Positions 8,001 through 20,195 of a DNA stretch of 64,000 bases are shown piece after piece. The notes beneath the pieces are model-generated. The model saw nothing but the letters and a program-made list of their open reading frames with translations, had not been told where the DNA came from and ran no database searches. Position numbers and translations under genes: made by a program. Numbering within the stretch: the stretch's first letter is position 1; each line of letters opens with the position of its first letter. The DNA is from Dastarcus helophoroides (taxonomy: Eukaryota > Arthropoda > Insecta > Coleoptera > Bothrideridae), in assembly GCA_028583605.1 (NCBI GenBank), contig CM053328.1, positions 4,148,304 to 4,212,303 on the forward strand, read 5' to 3'.

Positions 8001-10896
8001 ATCTACCATGAATTTGCTTACGTCGCTTACTATATATATATATATATATACCTTATAATAAAATGGATTGTTTTTTTTTTTACCTAAAACATCGATGTTT
8101 TCGGACATCGATATTTTTCTTTCGATATTCATCGTACATTGATACTTTTGAAGCGATGTTAATATTGATGTCAATATCGATGTTTTTCTAATATCGATCA
8201 TCCTTAGCCACTGGTAGCGGAATTACGCTATTGGTAGCGACTTTTGAAGTAGGGATGTCGATTCATTTTTAATTTTAAAAATGAATTGAATTGATCGATT
8301 ATTTAATCGATCAATTCGAATCGTGCGCAAAAGAATCGATTCTCCATTAAATTGGGTGCAGGAAGATCGATTTCCGATAAATCGCTTTGTTGGTAAAATT
8401 TTTAAACATTTCTAATTAAAAAAATTGAATGGTAATGATGAATTGGCCTCATATCTCCCACATCAAAAATATCAACTTTACGCAGTACAAAGGTTAAAAT
8501 GTAGTGACAAAGCATTCAAAAACGGAAATTACGTAATATTTTATAGGCAACACAAAGCTTAAAGAAAATGGCGCCACAATTATGTCTAGCTTGTGGTTGG
8601 CAGTTGGACCCATTTATTATATTCTATGGTTTGTATATTTTTTGTACATAACTGCAAGTTGATTAAATAAGGTTAGTGTTTACGATTGTAATTTTGTTTT
8701 TTATGGCTTTTCAGTGTAACTTTAAAATAAATGGTCAAAATAAATACGTTCACATAACAATCACAGAAATAAAATGCCAGTAACAGTCGATTTCATAATC
8801 GCAAGCTAAAAGTTGCTTTAACTAAAGTGCACTTTAAGCTAAAATTAACTTTAAATTTTCTGGCAATTTCAAAATCAGATTTTAACTAAAGCGGACTTTA
8901 GCAAATCTAAAGTTAGGTTGGTACTGCTGTTTCTGTCAAATACAAAGAATTTATATGATTCAGAGGTAATCTATGCACGAACCAAATAATCGAGCGAGCA
9001 TTAGAGGTTACAAATATTTTGCCTTTGAAATTCACGTGGTTGACGTGTTTGTGATTTAATGAATTTTGTTGCAATAAAGACTGAACAGTATTTTTCGTTA
9101 AACAAAATCGTTCAAAAAAGCTTACATCATCGTAATCGACGAAATAATCTTTTCTATTTTGATATACTTTTGGTTTTCGTAAGTGGATATACACTTCATT
9201 GTCAGATCAACTGGAGCTCGAAGAGGAAAACATAATTTTTTATAACAGATTCACTAGCTCTTAATAACAGGAGAGGTTAAAATATAAGGTTATTTTTATA
9301 CTTAAAGTGCATTTTAAAATTTAAAATAGACAATTCCTTCTTTTAAGTTAAAGTCGATTTTAAAGCTTAAAAATTGTTTATGAAATTAGATTTGATAGGT
9401 AAAATGGACTTTAAAGTTAAACTTCACTTTAAATCCCTTATGAAATCGGCTGTAATCAAACACACTAAAAACTGACAGAATAACAGTTTAGCGGAACAAG
9501 CAATGATGGCGCCATAGTTATCTTTCCTATTCAGTCAACGACGTAACGAATGAAAAGAAATGTTAATGCTACCATCTGTTGGCTTATTAACGTAGCTATT
9601 ACTGGTAGATGAAAGTGAAGAATAACATAACGACATAAATATATGTACTTACATAAACAATGTTTGTCATTAAATTTGCAGTGACCTGCATGTAAGGTAA
9701 ATCGATTCGATTCTTAGGATTTTTAAATCGTTCATTAGATCCATCTTGCATTTGAGATTAATCTAAAAAACCACCTTGAGACTTGAAAAGATCGATTTTT
9801 CGATTAATCGATCGCAGATCGACATCCCTATTTTGAAGCATTAAGCGGCGCAGGGCGGTGACGATAAGGTAGCGGAATTTTGAGAAAGCCCAAATTTTTA
9901 CATTTTATTTTTAAAAACTGAGTCAAGCATAAATAAACTAGTTATTGAAAAACTTACATAACGATTTATTCAATGAGCCATTTGACAGAGCACAGTTAAC
10001 AACAATTTTACGTTTAGAAAGTCAATCACAATCATTGCAGAAATCTTCAGAAAATTTAATTTTTATTTTTCTTATGGAAAAATATGTATTTCCCCGAAGA
10101 TACTATGTTACTCGATGATTTTGAAGCCGTTTAAAATAGCTCGCAGCTACGGTGATAATTCTTTTTTAACCTTAGTTAGCAGTCTTTATTTTAAAAGTAA
10201 ACGAAAGGTTTTTTATATCTTTGACTTAAATTAACCTCCGAAGGTAAAACCATGTATTTATCGTTAAGGTCAAGTTTTTTGTAGAATTCTTTACCATTTC
10301 TGAGTTAGGTAGCGGCCGGTAGCAGAATTTTGCAGATCCGGTAGCGGCATTAGGCATTGAACGACTGGCAACACTGGCAACCATAGAACATAAGTAACGT
10401 TCAATGCCAACTTAAACAAAGTATTAATTCAAATATTGATTTGGCGTTTCACAACAGTACGCATTATTGATCAAAGTTGTTATTTTGCTAGGCTTCCATA
10501 CCCCGCAATCTTCGGTGGTGTATCAGCTTTAACCAAGGAGCATTTTGAGCTGTTGAACGGTTTTTCTAATTCATTTTGGGGTTGGGGAGGCGAAGATGAT
10601 GACATGTCCAATAGGATCAAATACCATCATCTATTCATTTCAAGATATCCACCCACCATCGCTAGATACACAATGTTGACACACGAAAAAAACAAACCTA
10701 GTCCTAACAGGTGAGTTATTAACCGAGCATTTTCACCCCTTAATTTGAAATATCCGTCCTCAGGTATGACAACTTGAAAGCTGGTCAAAAGAAATTTGAT
10801 AACGATGGACTGAACAACTTGAAGTATAAAGTTGTTCAAAGTAAAAATCATCTCCTCTACACTTGGATATTAGTGGCTCTTGATCGTCCTAGTTGA
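5033..10896 (+). CDS. Beta-1,4-galactosyltransferase family (GT7) enzyme, predicted beta-1,4-GalNAc transferase
   Basis: The coding sequence joins 5033-5163, 5382-5683, 6546-6969, 10492-10710 and 10764-10896. All junctions are GT-AG with matching phase, giving 402 codons, close to the ~400 of animal beta4GalTs. It is a type II Golgi protein: a short cytosolic tail, a membrane anchor at about residues 13-29, a stem rich in N-x-S/T sequons, then the catalytic domain from CPEDPP (about 137). Family motifs are IPFRCR (189-194), FNRA (229-232), the metal-binding DVD (255-257) and WGWGGEDDD (315-323). The residue before FGGVSAL is Ile (292), where vertebrate beta4GalT1 has Tyr. That change is known to favour UDP-GalNAc, and invertebrate beta4GalNAcTs carry it, so GalNAc transfer to GlcNAc is predicted. 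Intron 1 is mostly a palindromic MITE. Intron 2 (862 bp) shows nothing. Intron 3 (3522 bp) is a transposon nest. Intron 4 is 53 bp. Confidence 0.92.
5222..5328. mobile_element. Palindromic MITE filling intron 1
   Basis: The outer segments 5222-5257 and 5292-5327 are imperfect inverted copies, both built around TTGGAAATATT. The element occupies about half of the 218-bp first intron and ends about 50 bp before the 3' splice site. Related single arms (CAGTTTGGAAATATTTAAAT) occur at about 7395-7445 in reverse and 58385-58500. Confidence 0.65.
7211..8206. mobile_element. hAT element B copy 1, nested in A
   Basis: It starts TAGGGATGATCGATATTC and ends AATATCGATCATCCTTA. The flanking 8-mers GCCAGTGG (7203-7210) and GCCACTGG (8207-8214) match at 7 of 8, the hAT duplication length. 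The ends are rich in ATCGAT-type words. Compared with the copies at 33421 and 54957 it carries extra DNA: an AT-rich arm at about 7305-7450 and hAT element C at 7522. Confidence 0.9.
7522..7709. mobile_element. hAT element C, nested in B
   Basis: It is a 188-bp MITE starting CAGTGATTTTCAAC and ending GTTGAGAATCACTG, with hAT-style termini and internal GGCGGCACACT words. The flanks ATCTAGCC and GTCTAGAC share 6 of 8 bases. The B copy at 33421 reads straight through the equivalent site (GTCTAGGGCTAGGCCATC), which marks C as a later insertion. Confidence 0.8.
8250..9830. mobile_element. hAT element D, nested in A
   Basis: The ends are TAGGGATGTCGATT and the inverted GATCGACATCCCTA. The target duplication TTTTGAAG is exact at 8242-8249 and 9831-9838. 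Sub-terminal ATCGATT repeats are typical of the ends. It contains a Harbinger-like insertion at 8784. No transposase frame is visible. Confidence 0.92.
8784..9452. mobile_element. PIF/Harbinger-like MITE, nested in D
   Basis: The ends CAGTCGATTTCATAA and TTATGAAATCGGCTG are inverted copies, and each is flanked by TAA (8781-8783 and 9453-9455). A 3-bp TAA/TTA duplication is characteristic of PIF/Harbinger elements. Sub-terminal regions carry many TTAAAGT/ACTTTAA words in opposite orientation on the two sides. It is 669 bp and non-coding. Confidence 0.75.
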
Positions 10897-11790
10897 TAAG
10901 ATTAATTATTAACATTTCAATCAAGATAATAATAGCCCCAAAAATCTGCCAAAATCTCCTCCTAGAGATATTAGAAATAATTTCGTTAATATTTTGTCAA
11001 ATTCGTTTTTATGATGAAGTGATATTTACCGCTGTTTTACAACTTTACGCAATACTTTGTACAGTATTATGCTTAATTGTGTTACTTTTAATTCCCTTAT
11101 CATTCAATTAAGATAAGTTTGTACCTAATAAGGAAGTGATATTTATAAATAGAAATTTTAAACGAGAGTGAGACATGCATATATTTTTTTAGTTTACAAT
11201 GACGGGTTTATTTTTGCTCTAGTATACGTAGTATTGCCAAATTGTCGCTAAATAGGCTTAGGCTTTTTTGACCATTTTCGTCCTTTTCCGCTGCAGCGAA
11301 TATATATATAAGGTGATCTTTGAAAGTATTATTGTTGTTTAAGTTCAAATTTTATTTTTTATTATAACGAGGAAACGCTCAAGTAGTTTTATTATTTAGT
11401 TCCTGATTTATCTAATAAACTTGAAGTTTAAGTTAAAATGTCCAATATTTTGCTGTGGTTTTAGTAGATATAAGAAAAACTGTATCCAGTTTTATTTGTT
11501 CGATATATTTGTATTTTTGTAATTTTGAGATTAAGCATATCAACCATTCCAGGTTTAGATCCAGTTGCAGAAAAATTGGTTGTTTACTTAAAATATCTAT
11601 CGCAATTGATAGACTAAGTTAGATATTTATCCCCAACGTTTCTGTGACTGTATTTCAACGTTTACTTTAATTTATAATGAAATGTTACTTTTTATATTGA
11701 AATGATACGTATAAATAAATTTTCACAAGTAACCGATTTTTATTGATGTTTATCTCATATCGTCTCTGTTTTTAATCTCACTGAAAATAC
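10897..11790 (+). other. 3' flank of the glycosyltransferase gene
   Basis: This AT-rich stretch has no recognised gene. It probably carries the 3' untranslated region. AATAAA-type polyadenylation signals occur at about 11413 and 11715; neither can be chosen from sequence alone. A 72-codon open frame at 10893 is hydrophobic, overlaps the stop codon and is not supported. Confidence 0.4.
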
Positions 11791-14700
11791 CGCGTTGCAT
11801 TTTAAAACGTTAGACTTTCCCCTCGAAATTTTATTTTTTCTCGAAATTTTGGTCTTTTCTCTTAAAATATGCATTTTTGCTAAAATTCGACTTTATTTTC
11901 AAAAATCTACCTTTTGGTTTTTTCATTTAAAAATCATCTTTTTTTGAAATCCCGTCATTTTTTCTGAAAATAATAATTTTAAAGAAAAAACTCCAAATTT
12001 TCCAAACAAAATATGTAACAGATCAGAAGGATTCTAAGTATCTGTAAATTTAACTTTCTCCACGGAATTTCTTTTTCTCGAAAATTCACATCCTTTCCGA
12101 AATTCCGTTATTTCAGGTTTTTTTTCTAAAAATTTCGATCTTTTGGAATCTGAATATCTAGAAATTCTGACTGAATTTCTAAAGTTTCTGTAATTTTAGA
12201 CTTTCCCCTCGAAATTTTACTTTTTCTCGAAATTTTGATCTTTTCTCTTAAAATATGCATTTTTGCTAAAATTCAACTTTATTTTCAAAAATCTACCCTT
12301 TGGTCTTTTCATTTAAAAATCATCATTTTTTGAAATCCCATCATTTTTTCTGAAAATAATAATTTTAAAGAAAAAACCCCAAATTTTCCAAACAAAAAAA
12401 TGTAACAGATCAGAAGGATTCCAAGTATCTGTAAATTTAACTTTCTCCACGGAATTTCTTTTTCTCGAAAATTCACATCCTTTCCGAAATTCCGTTATTT
12501 CAGGTTTTTTTTCTAAAAATTTCGATCTTTTGGAATCTGAATATCTAGAAATTCTGACTGAATTTCTAAAGTTTCTGTAATTTTAGACTTTCCCCTCGAA
12601 ATTTTACTTTTTCTCGAAATTTTGATCTTTTCTCTTAAAATATGCATTTTTGCTAAAATTCAACTTTATTTTCAAAAATCTACCCTTTGGTCTTTTCATT
12701 TAAAAATCATCATTTTTTGAAATCCCATCATTTTTTCTGAAAATAATAATTTTAAAGAAAAAACCCCAAATTTTCCAAACAAAAAAATGTAACAGATCAG
12801 AAGGATTCCAAGTATCTGTAAATTTAACTTTCTCCACGGAATTTCTTTTTCTCGAAAATTCACATCCTTTCCGAAATTCCGTTATTTCAGGTTTTTTTTC
12901 TAAAAATTTCGATCTTTTGGAATCTGAATATCTAGAAATTCTGACTGAATTTCTTAAGTTTCTGTACTTTTAGACTTTTCCCTCGAAATTTTACTTTTTC
13001 TCGAAATTTTGATCTTTTCTCTTAAAATATGCATTTTTGCTAAAATTCGACTTTATTTTCAAAAATCTACTCTTTGGTCTTTTCATTTAAAAATCATCAT
13101 TTTTTGAAATCCCATCATTTTTTCTGAAAATAATAATTTTAAAGAAAAAACCACAAATTTTCCAAACAAAAAAATGTAACAGATCAGAAGGATTCCAAGT
13201 ATCTGTAAATTTAACTTTCTCCACGGAATTTCTTTTTCTCGAAGATTCACATCCTTTCCGAAATTCCGTTATTTCAGGTTTTTTTCTAAAAATTTCGATC
13301 TTTAGGAATCTAAATATCTAGAAATTCTGACTGAATTTCTTAAGTTTCTGTACTTTTAGACTTTTCCCTCGAAATTTTACTTTTTCTCAAAATTTTGATC
13401 TTTTCTCTTAAAATATGCATTTTTGCTAAAATTCGACTTTATTTTCAAAAATCTACTCTTTGGTCTTTTCATTTAAAAATCATCATTTTTTGAAATCCCA
13501 TCATTTTTTCTGAAAATAATAATTTTAAAGAAAAAACCACAAATTTTCCAAACAAAAAAATGTAACAGATCAGAAGGATTCCAAGTATCTGTAAATTTAA
13601 CTTTCTCCACGGAATTTCTTTTTCTCGAAAATTCATATCCTTTCCGAAATTCCGTTATTTCAGGTTTTTTTTCTAAAAATTTCGATCTTTTGGAATCTAA
13701 ATATCTAGAAATTCTGACTGCATTTCTTAAGTTTCTGTACTTTTAGACTTTTCCCTCGAAATTTTACTTTTTCTCGAAATTTTGATCTTTTCTCTTAAAA
13801 TATGCATTTTTGCTAAAATTCGACTTTATTTTCAAAAATCTACTCTTTGGTCTTTTCATTTAAAAATCATCTTTTTTTGAAATCCCATCATTTTTTCTGA
13901 AAATAATAATTTTAAAGAAAAAACCCCAAATTTTCCAAACAAAAAAATGTAACAGATCAGAAGGATTTCAATTATCTGTAAATTTAACTTTCTCCACGGA
14001 ATTTCTTTTTCTCGAAAATTCACATCCTTTCCGAAATTCCGTTATTTCAGGTTTTTTTTTTCTAAAAATTTCGATCTTTTGGAATCTAAATATCTAGAAA
14101 TTCTGACTGAATTTCTTAAGTTTCTGTAATTTTAGACTTTCCCCTCGAAATTTTACTGTTTCTCGAAATTTTGATCTTTTCTCTTAAAATATGCATTTTT
14201 GCTAAAATTCGACTTTATTTTCAAAAATCTACCTTTTGGTCTTTTCATTTAAAAATCATCTTTTTTTGAAATCCCATCATTTTTTCTGAAAATAATAATT
14301 TTAAAGAAAAAACCCCAAATTTTCCAAACAAAAAAATGTAACAGATCAGAAGGATTTCAAGTATCTGTAAATTTAACTTTCTCCACGGAATTTCTTTTTC
14401 TCGAAAATTCACATCCTTTCCGAAATTCCGTTATTTCAGGTTTTTTTTCTAAAAATTTCGATCTTTTGAAATCTGAATATCTAGAAATTCTGACTGAATT
14501 TCTTAAGTTTCTGTAATTTTAGACTTTCCCCTCGAAATTTTACCTTTTCTCGAAATTTTGATCTTTTCTCTTAAAATATGCATTTTTGCTAAAATTCGAC
14601 TTTATTTTCAAAAATCTACCTTTTGGTCTTTTCATTTAAAAATCATCATTTTTTGAAATCCCATCATTTTTTTTGAAAATAATAATTTTAAAGAAAAAAC

Positions 14701-15240
14701 CCCAAATTTTCCAAACAAAAAAATGTAACAGATCAGAAGGATTCCAAGTATCTGAAAATTTAACTTTCTCCACGGAATTTCTTTTTCTCGAAAATTCACA
14801 TCCTTTCCGAAATTCCGTTATTTCAGGTTTTTTTTTCTAAAAATTTCGATCTTTTGGAATCTAAATATCTAGAAATTCTGACTGAATTTCTAAAGTTTCT
14901 GTAATTTTAGACTTTCCCCTCGAAATTTTACTTTTTCTCGAAATTTTGATCTTTTCTCTTAAAATATGCATTTTTGCTAAAATTCGACTTTATTTTCAAA
15001 AATCCACCTTTTGGTCTTTTCATTTAAAAATCATCATTTTTTGAAATCCCATCATTTTTTCTGAAAATAATAATTTTAAAGAAAAAACCCCAAATTTTCC
15101 AAAATGTAACAGATCAGAAGGATTCCAAGTATCTGTAAATTTAACTTTCTCCACGGAATTTCTTTTTCTCGAAACTTCACATCCTTTCCGAAATTCCGTT
15201 ATTTCAGGTTTTTTTTCTAAAAATTTCGATCTTTTGGAAT
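11790..15240. repeat. 387-bp tandem satellite, about nine near-identical units
   Basis: The landmark GTAACAGATCAGAAGGATT recurs at about 12015, 12402, 12789, 13176, 13562, 13949, 14338, 14725 and 15106. Spacings are 387, 387, 387, 386, 387, 389, 387 and 381 bp. Neighbouring units differ by only a few substitutions and homopolymer-length changes, so the array is recently homogenised. It is T-rich and non-coding. Confidence 0.95.
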
Positions 15241-18200
15241 CCGAATTTCTAAAAATTTTGGCTGAATTTTTAAAATCTTTACAAATTTAGACTTTCTCCT
15301 CGAAATTTATCTTTTTTTCGAAATTTTGTTTTTTTCGCTTAAAATAAACGTTTTTGCTAAAATTCGACTTAATTTTCAAAAATCTACTTTTTGGTTTCTT
15401 CATTTAAAAATCATCTAATTTTGAAATCTCATCAACTTTTCTTAAAATAATAATTTTCAAGAAATAACTCGAAATTGTCCAAAAAAAAATTGTAACTATT
15501 CAGAATGAATCGAAGAATTTCTAAATTTAAACTTTCTCCTTAAAATTTATCTTTTTCTCGAAAATTCACCTTTTTCCGAAATTCCGTTATTTCGGATTTT
15601 TTCTAAAAATATCAGTTTTTTGGAATCCGAATACCCAAAAATTCTGACTGAATTCCTGAAATTTCTGTAAATTTAGACTTTCTCCTCAAAATTTATGTTT
15701 TTCTCGAAAATTCATATTCTTTCCGAAATTCCGTTATTTTAGGTTTTTTTTTTTAAATTTCGGTCTTTTGGAATCCGAATATATTTTGACTAAATTTCTA
15801 AAATTTCTACAAATTTAGACTTTCTCCCCGAAAATTATCTTTTTCTCGAAATTTGGATTTTTTCTCTTGAAACAAGCGTTTTTAATAAAATTCGACTTAA
15901 TTCTGAAAAATATACTTTTTGGTATTTTCATTTAAAAATCATCTAATTTTGAAATCTCAACTTTTCTTACAGTAATAATTTTAAAGAGAGCTCGAAAATT
16001 TAAAAAATAAAGATTGTAACTATTCAGAAGGATTCGAATGGTCTGTTAATTTAAACTTTCTCCTAGAAATTTATCTTTTTCTCGAAAATTCACCCTTTTT
16101 AGAAATTCTGTTATTTTGGATTTTTTTTCTAAAAATATTTCGATTTTTTGGAATTCGAATATCTAAAAATTTTGACTGAATTCCTAAAATTTTTATAAAT
16201 TTAGACTTTCCCCTTGAAATTTATCTTTTTCCCGAAATTTTGAAAAAAATCAATTTTGAAATCTTTCATTATGCATTTCGCAAAAAATTGCAACTTTAAA
16301 CTAAGAATTTTGAGAAGAGAATTGAACTTTGGAAAAAACCTAAAATTTCTAGAGTTTTAACACAAAATTTTGAGAAAGGTGTTAAAATTTTGAGAAAGAT
16401 GTCAACATTTTGAGAAAGATGTCGAAATTTGACATCTGTAAATTTACTTTCCCCTCAAAATTTATCTTTTTCTCGAAATTTTGATCTTTTCTCTTAAAAT
16501 ATGCGTTGTTGCTAAAATTCAACTTTATTTTCAAAAATCTACTTTTTGATCTTTTCATTTAAAGATCATCTTTTTTTGAAATCCCATCATTTTGTCTGAA
16601 AATAATAATTTAAGAAAAGGATTCGAAGAATCTGTAAATTTAACTTTCTCCCCGAAATTTCTTTTTCTCAAAAATTCGCCTCCTTTCCGAAATTCCGTTA
16701 TTTCAGTTTTTTTTCTAAAAATGTTGACTGAATTCCTAAAATTTCTGCAAATTTAGACTCTCCTCGATTTATCTTTTTCTCGAAATTTTGATCCTTTCTC
16801 TTAAAATAAGAGTTTTTGCTAAAATTCGACTTAACTCTCACAAATCTACTTTTTGGTTTTTTTCATTTAAAAATCATCTTTCTTTGAAATCCCTTCATTT
16901 TGAAAATAATAATTTTGGAGAAAAAACTCGAAATTTTCAACACAAAAATTCCTACAATTTCTGTAAATTTACTTTCCCCTCAAAATTTATCTTTTTCTCG
17001 AAATTTTGATCTTTTCCCTTAAAACGAGAGTTTTTGCTAAAGTTCGACTTTATTCTTAAAAATTTACTTTTTGGTTTTTTCATTTAAAAACCATTTTTCT
17101 TTGAAATTGTTTTCATTAAAATAATAACTTTGAAGAAAAAACTCGAAATTTTCCAAAAATAAATTGTAACATTCAGAAGGATTCGAAGGGCCTGTAATTT
17201 AAACTTTCTCCTCAAAATTTATCTTTTTCTCAAAAGTTCACCTTCTTTTTGAAATTTCGTTATTTCAGTTTTTTTTTTAATTTCAATATTCTGAAATCTG
17301 AATATCTAAAAATTCTGACTTAATTCCTAAAATTTCTGTAAATTTAGACGTTCTTCTCGAAATTTATCCTTTTCTCATAATTTTGATCTTTTCTCTTGAA
17401 ATAAGCGTTTTTAATAAAATTCGACTTAATTCTCAAAAATCTACTTTTTGGTTTTTTCATTTAAAAATCATCTTTCTTTGAAAACCCTCCATTTTTTCCG
17501 AAAATAATAATTTTGAAGGAAAAACTCGAAATTTTCAAACAACAAAAATTTCCTAACTAATTTCTCTCGAAATTTCTTTTCCCCTTTTCAAATTTATCTT
17601 TTTTCTCTAAATTTCGATCTTTGTCTAAATATCAAGATTATGTCCTAAAGTTTTACTTTGATTTCTTAAATTTACTTTTTGGATTTTGATTTCTTTAAAA
17701 ACATTTTTGCATATTCTCAAAATTCTGTTTTCATTTAATCATTCTTTAAAATTGAATAATAATTTGAAGGAAAAACTCGAAATTTTCCAAAAATAAATTG
17801 TAACATTCAGAAGGTTCGAATTTCCGTAATTTAAACTTTCTCCTCGAAATTAAACTTTTCTCAAAATTCACCTTTTTTTGAAATTCGTTTCAGTTATTTT
17901 CTAAATTTCATCTTCAAAATCTACTTTTTGGTTTTTTCATTTAAAAATCATCTTTCTTTGAAATCCCTCCATTTTTTCTGAAAATAATAATTTTGAAGAA
18001 AAAACTCAAAATTTTCCAAAAATAAATTGTAACAATTCAGAAGGTTCCGAAATTTCTGTAAATTTAAACTTTCTCCTCGAAATTAATCTTTTTCTCGAAA
18101 ATTCGCCTTTTTTTCGAAATTCCGTTATCTCAGGTTTTTTTCCAAAAAATTCGATCTTTTGGAATTTGAATATCTAAAAATTCTGCCTGAAGTTCCAAAA

Positions 18201-18530
18201 TGTCTGCAAATTTAGACTTTCCCCTCGAAATTTATCATTTTCTCGAAATTTTGATCTTTTAAAATATGTATAAGCATTTTTGCCAAGATTCGATTTTATT
18301 CCCGAAAATCTACTTTTTGGGCCTTTCATTTAAAAAATTTTTCATTGAAATCCCTTCATTTATCTTAAAATAATAATTTTGGAGAAAAAACTCGAAAGTA
18401 TCCATAAAAAAATTGTAACAATTCAGTAGGATTCGAAGTTTCTGTAAATTTAAACTCCTCGAAATTAATCATTTTCTCGAAAATTCATCTTTTTCCGAAA
18501 TTTTCGAAAAAAATTTCAACAATTTGAAAA
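15241..18530. repeat. Degenerate extension of the 387-bp satellite
   Basis: The same ordered words (CTTTCTCCTCGAAATTTATC, TTCCGTTATTTCAG, TTTGGT..TTTCATTTAAAAATCAT, AATAATTTT) recur, but with many substitutions and indels and shortening units. The array decays progressively away from the homogeneous core. There is no gene. Confidence 0.8.
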
Positions 18531-19054
18531 ATTCGACATCATTTTCACAAGCAGTGCAGATTTTTAAAAAACTGATACTTTGGAAAAAAAATTGAAATTT
18601 TCACAAGACAAATTTCTCAAAAAGTTGATGGTTGAAAAGTAGAAATTTTCAATAGTGTTTTCAAAATAATTTCAGGAAATTTTGAAAGAAAGCATACGCA
18701 TATATGTATTACATATATGAGCATACGTACGTAATCGGCATCATTGTACTCGTCAAACGAGTACTTGTACCTCAAATCGGACGATTTGACGTATTCACTC
18801 GTATCAACTGTCATACGTCAAACCAGTGAAGAAACTTCAAAATTAAGTTTACATAATTTTTGGGCATTACATAAAACTTGTGGACTCGTTAGGAATTTCC
18901 TATCGCAGCTAATTTGACGAAGCCTAGATAGATGGACTTCGTCAAATTAATAAGGGACAGGTAAGCATTTGCTTCTTAAATGCGCACGCGTTCTTGTCTG
19001 AGAAAGTGGTGAGTAGTGAACAGATTTATTAGATTCATGCGTTGATTGAATATA

Positions 19055-19089
<35 letters not shown>

Positions 19090-20191
19090 TATATTTCTAT
19101 CTTTGTGACCTGCATGGTATATATAAGACGACCTGACCTCCACTAGTCCTGACAATATGTATGGCAAACTTTTGTCATATATGTGTTGAGGGGGAACTCT
19201 ATTTTCAAGATTCCTAGAGAGGGGAAACGATTTTCGCAAAATAAATTTTCAAACAAAAATTGTACACGCCGTTCACTGTTACCTGCAATATATAGAGCAA
19301 TTATTTTAACCGCTCGTTCGTTGTAGCTGTCCTCAACGTTGCCAAGTATTGAATCGTAAGGAAGGCCATAAGATGCATTTTTTCTATGATCTCCTGCACT
19401 ATATATCAATTAGGGATTACGGATAGATTTTGCGTTTCAATACTGGGTAAGATAAAGGCGCTGCATTCAAAAAGCGCTTTTGCTAAATAGCTTTCCAGTC
19501 TATTTGGGTTTACTCGCTCTAACGTAAATGCTGCGTTGAATGCTAAATTTGTATTATGGCAGAAATTATCCCATTTAAAATAAATAAATTACACTATTAT
19601 ATTTGCTTGATTTTTTAAACATGTTTCCAAAACCGGAATATTGCATATGCAAATAAAATGAAAATGGCTAAAATTATAAATAAAATTATAGAAGCGTTCG
19701 ATTCTGATATTTAAATTTTACCAATAATTTTTTTTGCAAATTGTAGACATTCGATAATTTTTGGATTTCGAATTATGAAGTCATCGCCAATTTTTTTAAA
19801 ATCATCATAGTTAGATGATATGTAACTGACATTATCATTGATATTTTTCGAGACATTCCTATAAACAAAAATTCAACTCAAATAATTTTAATTTCCATGT
19901 GAATTTTACTAATCAATTGGACAACAATATGAAGAAGTGTGGGGCGACTCTACACCTTCCCTCCTGCCGATCCATATGTTAGATAAAATGTCGCTCAAAT
20001 AATTATGATTGACAAAATGTTTAGTAACACTTTCGTCTTAGTACTAGGTATTTTTTTGCTCTTAAGAAATTATCAAGAAATAGGAGTTTGGTGGTTTATT
20101 GAATTGACTTTTTTTAAATGTAAATTTTACTTCATTTAGACACCAGAATGAAAGAATTAACTTATAAATAATACTTATATGTCAGTAAAGA
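18531..20191. other. AT-rich DNA without a recognised gene; TA microsatellite at 19055-19087
   Basis: No open frame here has convincing coding character. A pure TA run of about 33 bases sits at 19055-19087. Short inverted words (CATATATG, TACGTACGTA) occur near 18700-18735. The rest looks like single-copy intergenic DNA. Confidence 0.5.
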
Positions 20192-20195
20192 TATG

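Larger units (their letters stand above)
7196..10376. mobile_element. hAT element A (CAGTGTTGCCA ends), interrupted by nested insertions
   Basis: The left end is CAGTGTTGCCAGTGG and the right end is CGACTGGCAACACTG, a hAT-type terminal inverted repeat. The 8-bp flanks are GCAAACAT (7188-7195) and GCAACCAT (10377-10384), matching at 7 of 8 positions. Element A's own sequence is 7196-7210, about 8207-8249 and 9831-10376. The rest is later insertions. Its interior matches, in reverse, the copy at 63234-63819. No transposase reading frame is visible. Confidence 0.85.

Noticed and set aside
10893..11111. 72-codon hydrophobic frame after the glycosyltransferase
   Set aside because: It overlaps the stop codon region and has the Ile/Leu composition of AT-rich 3' flank.
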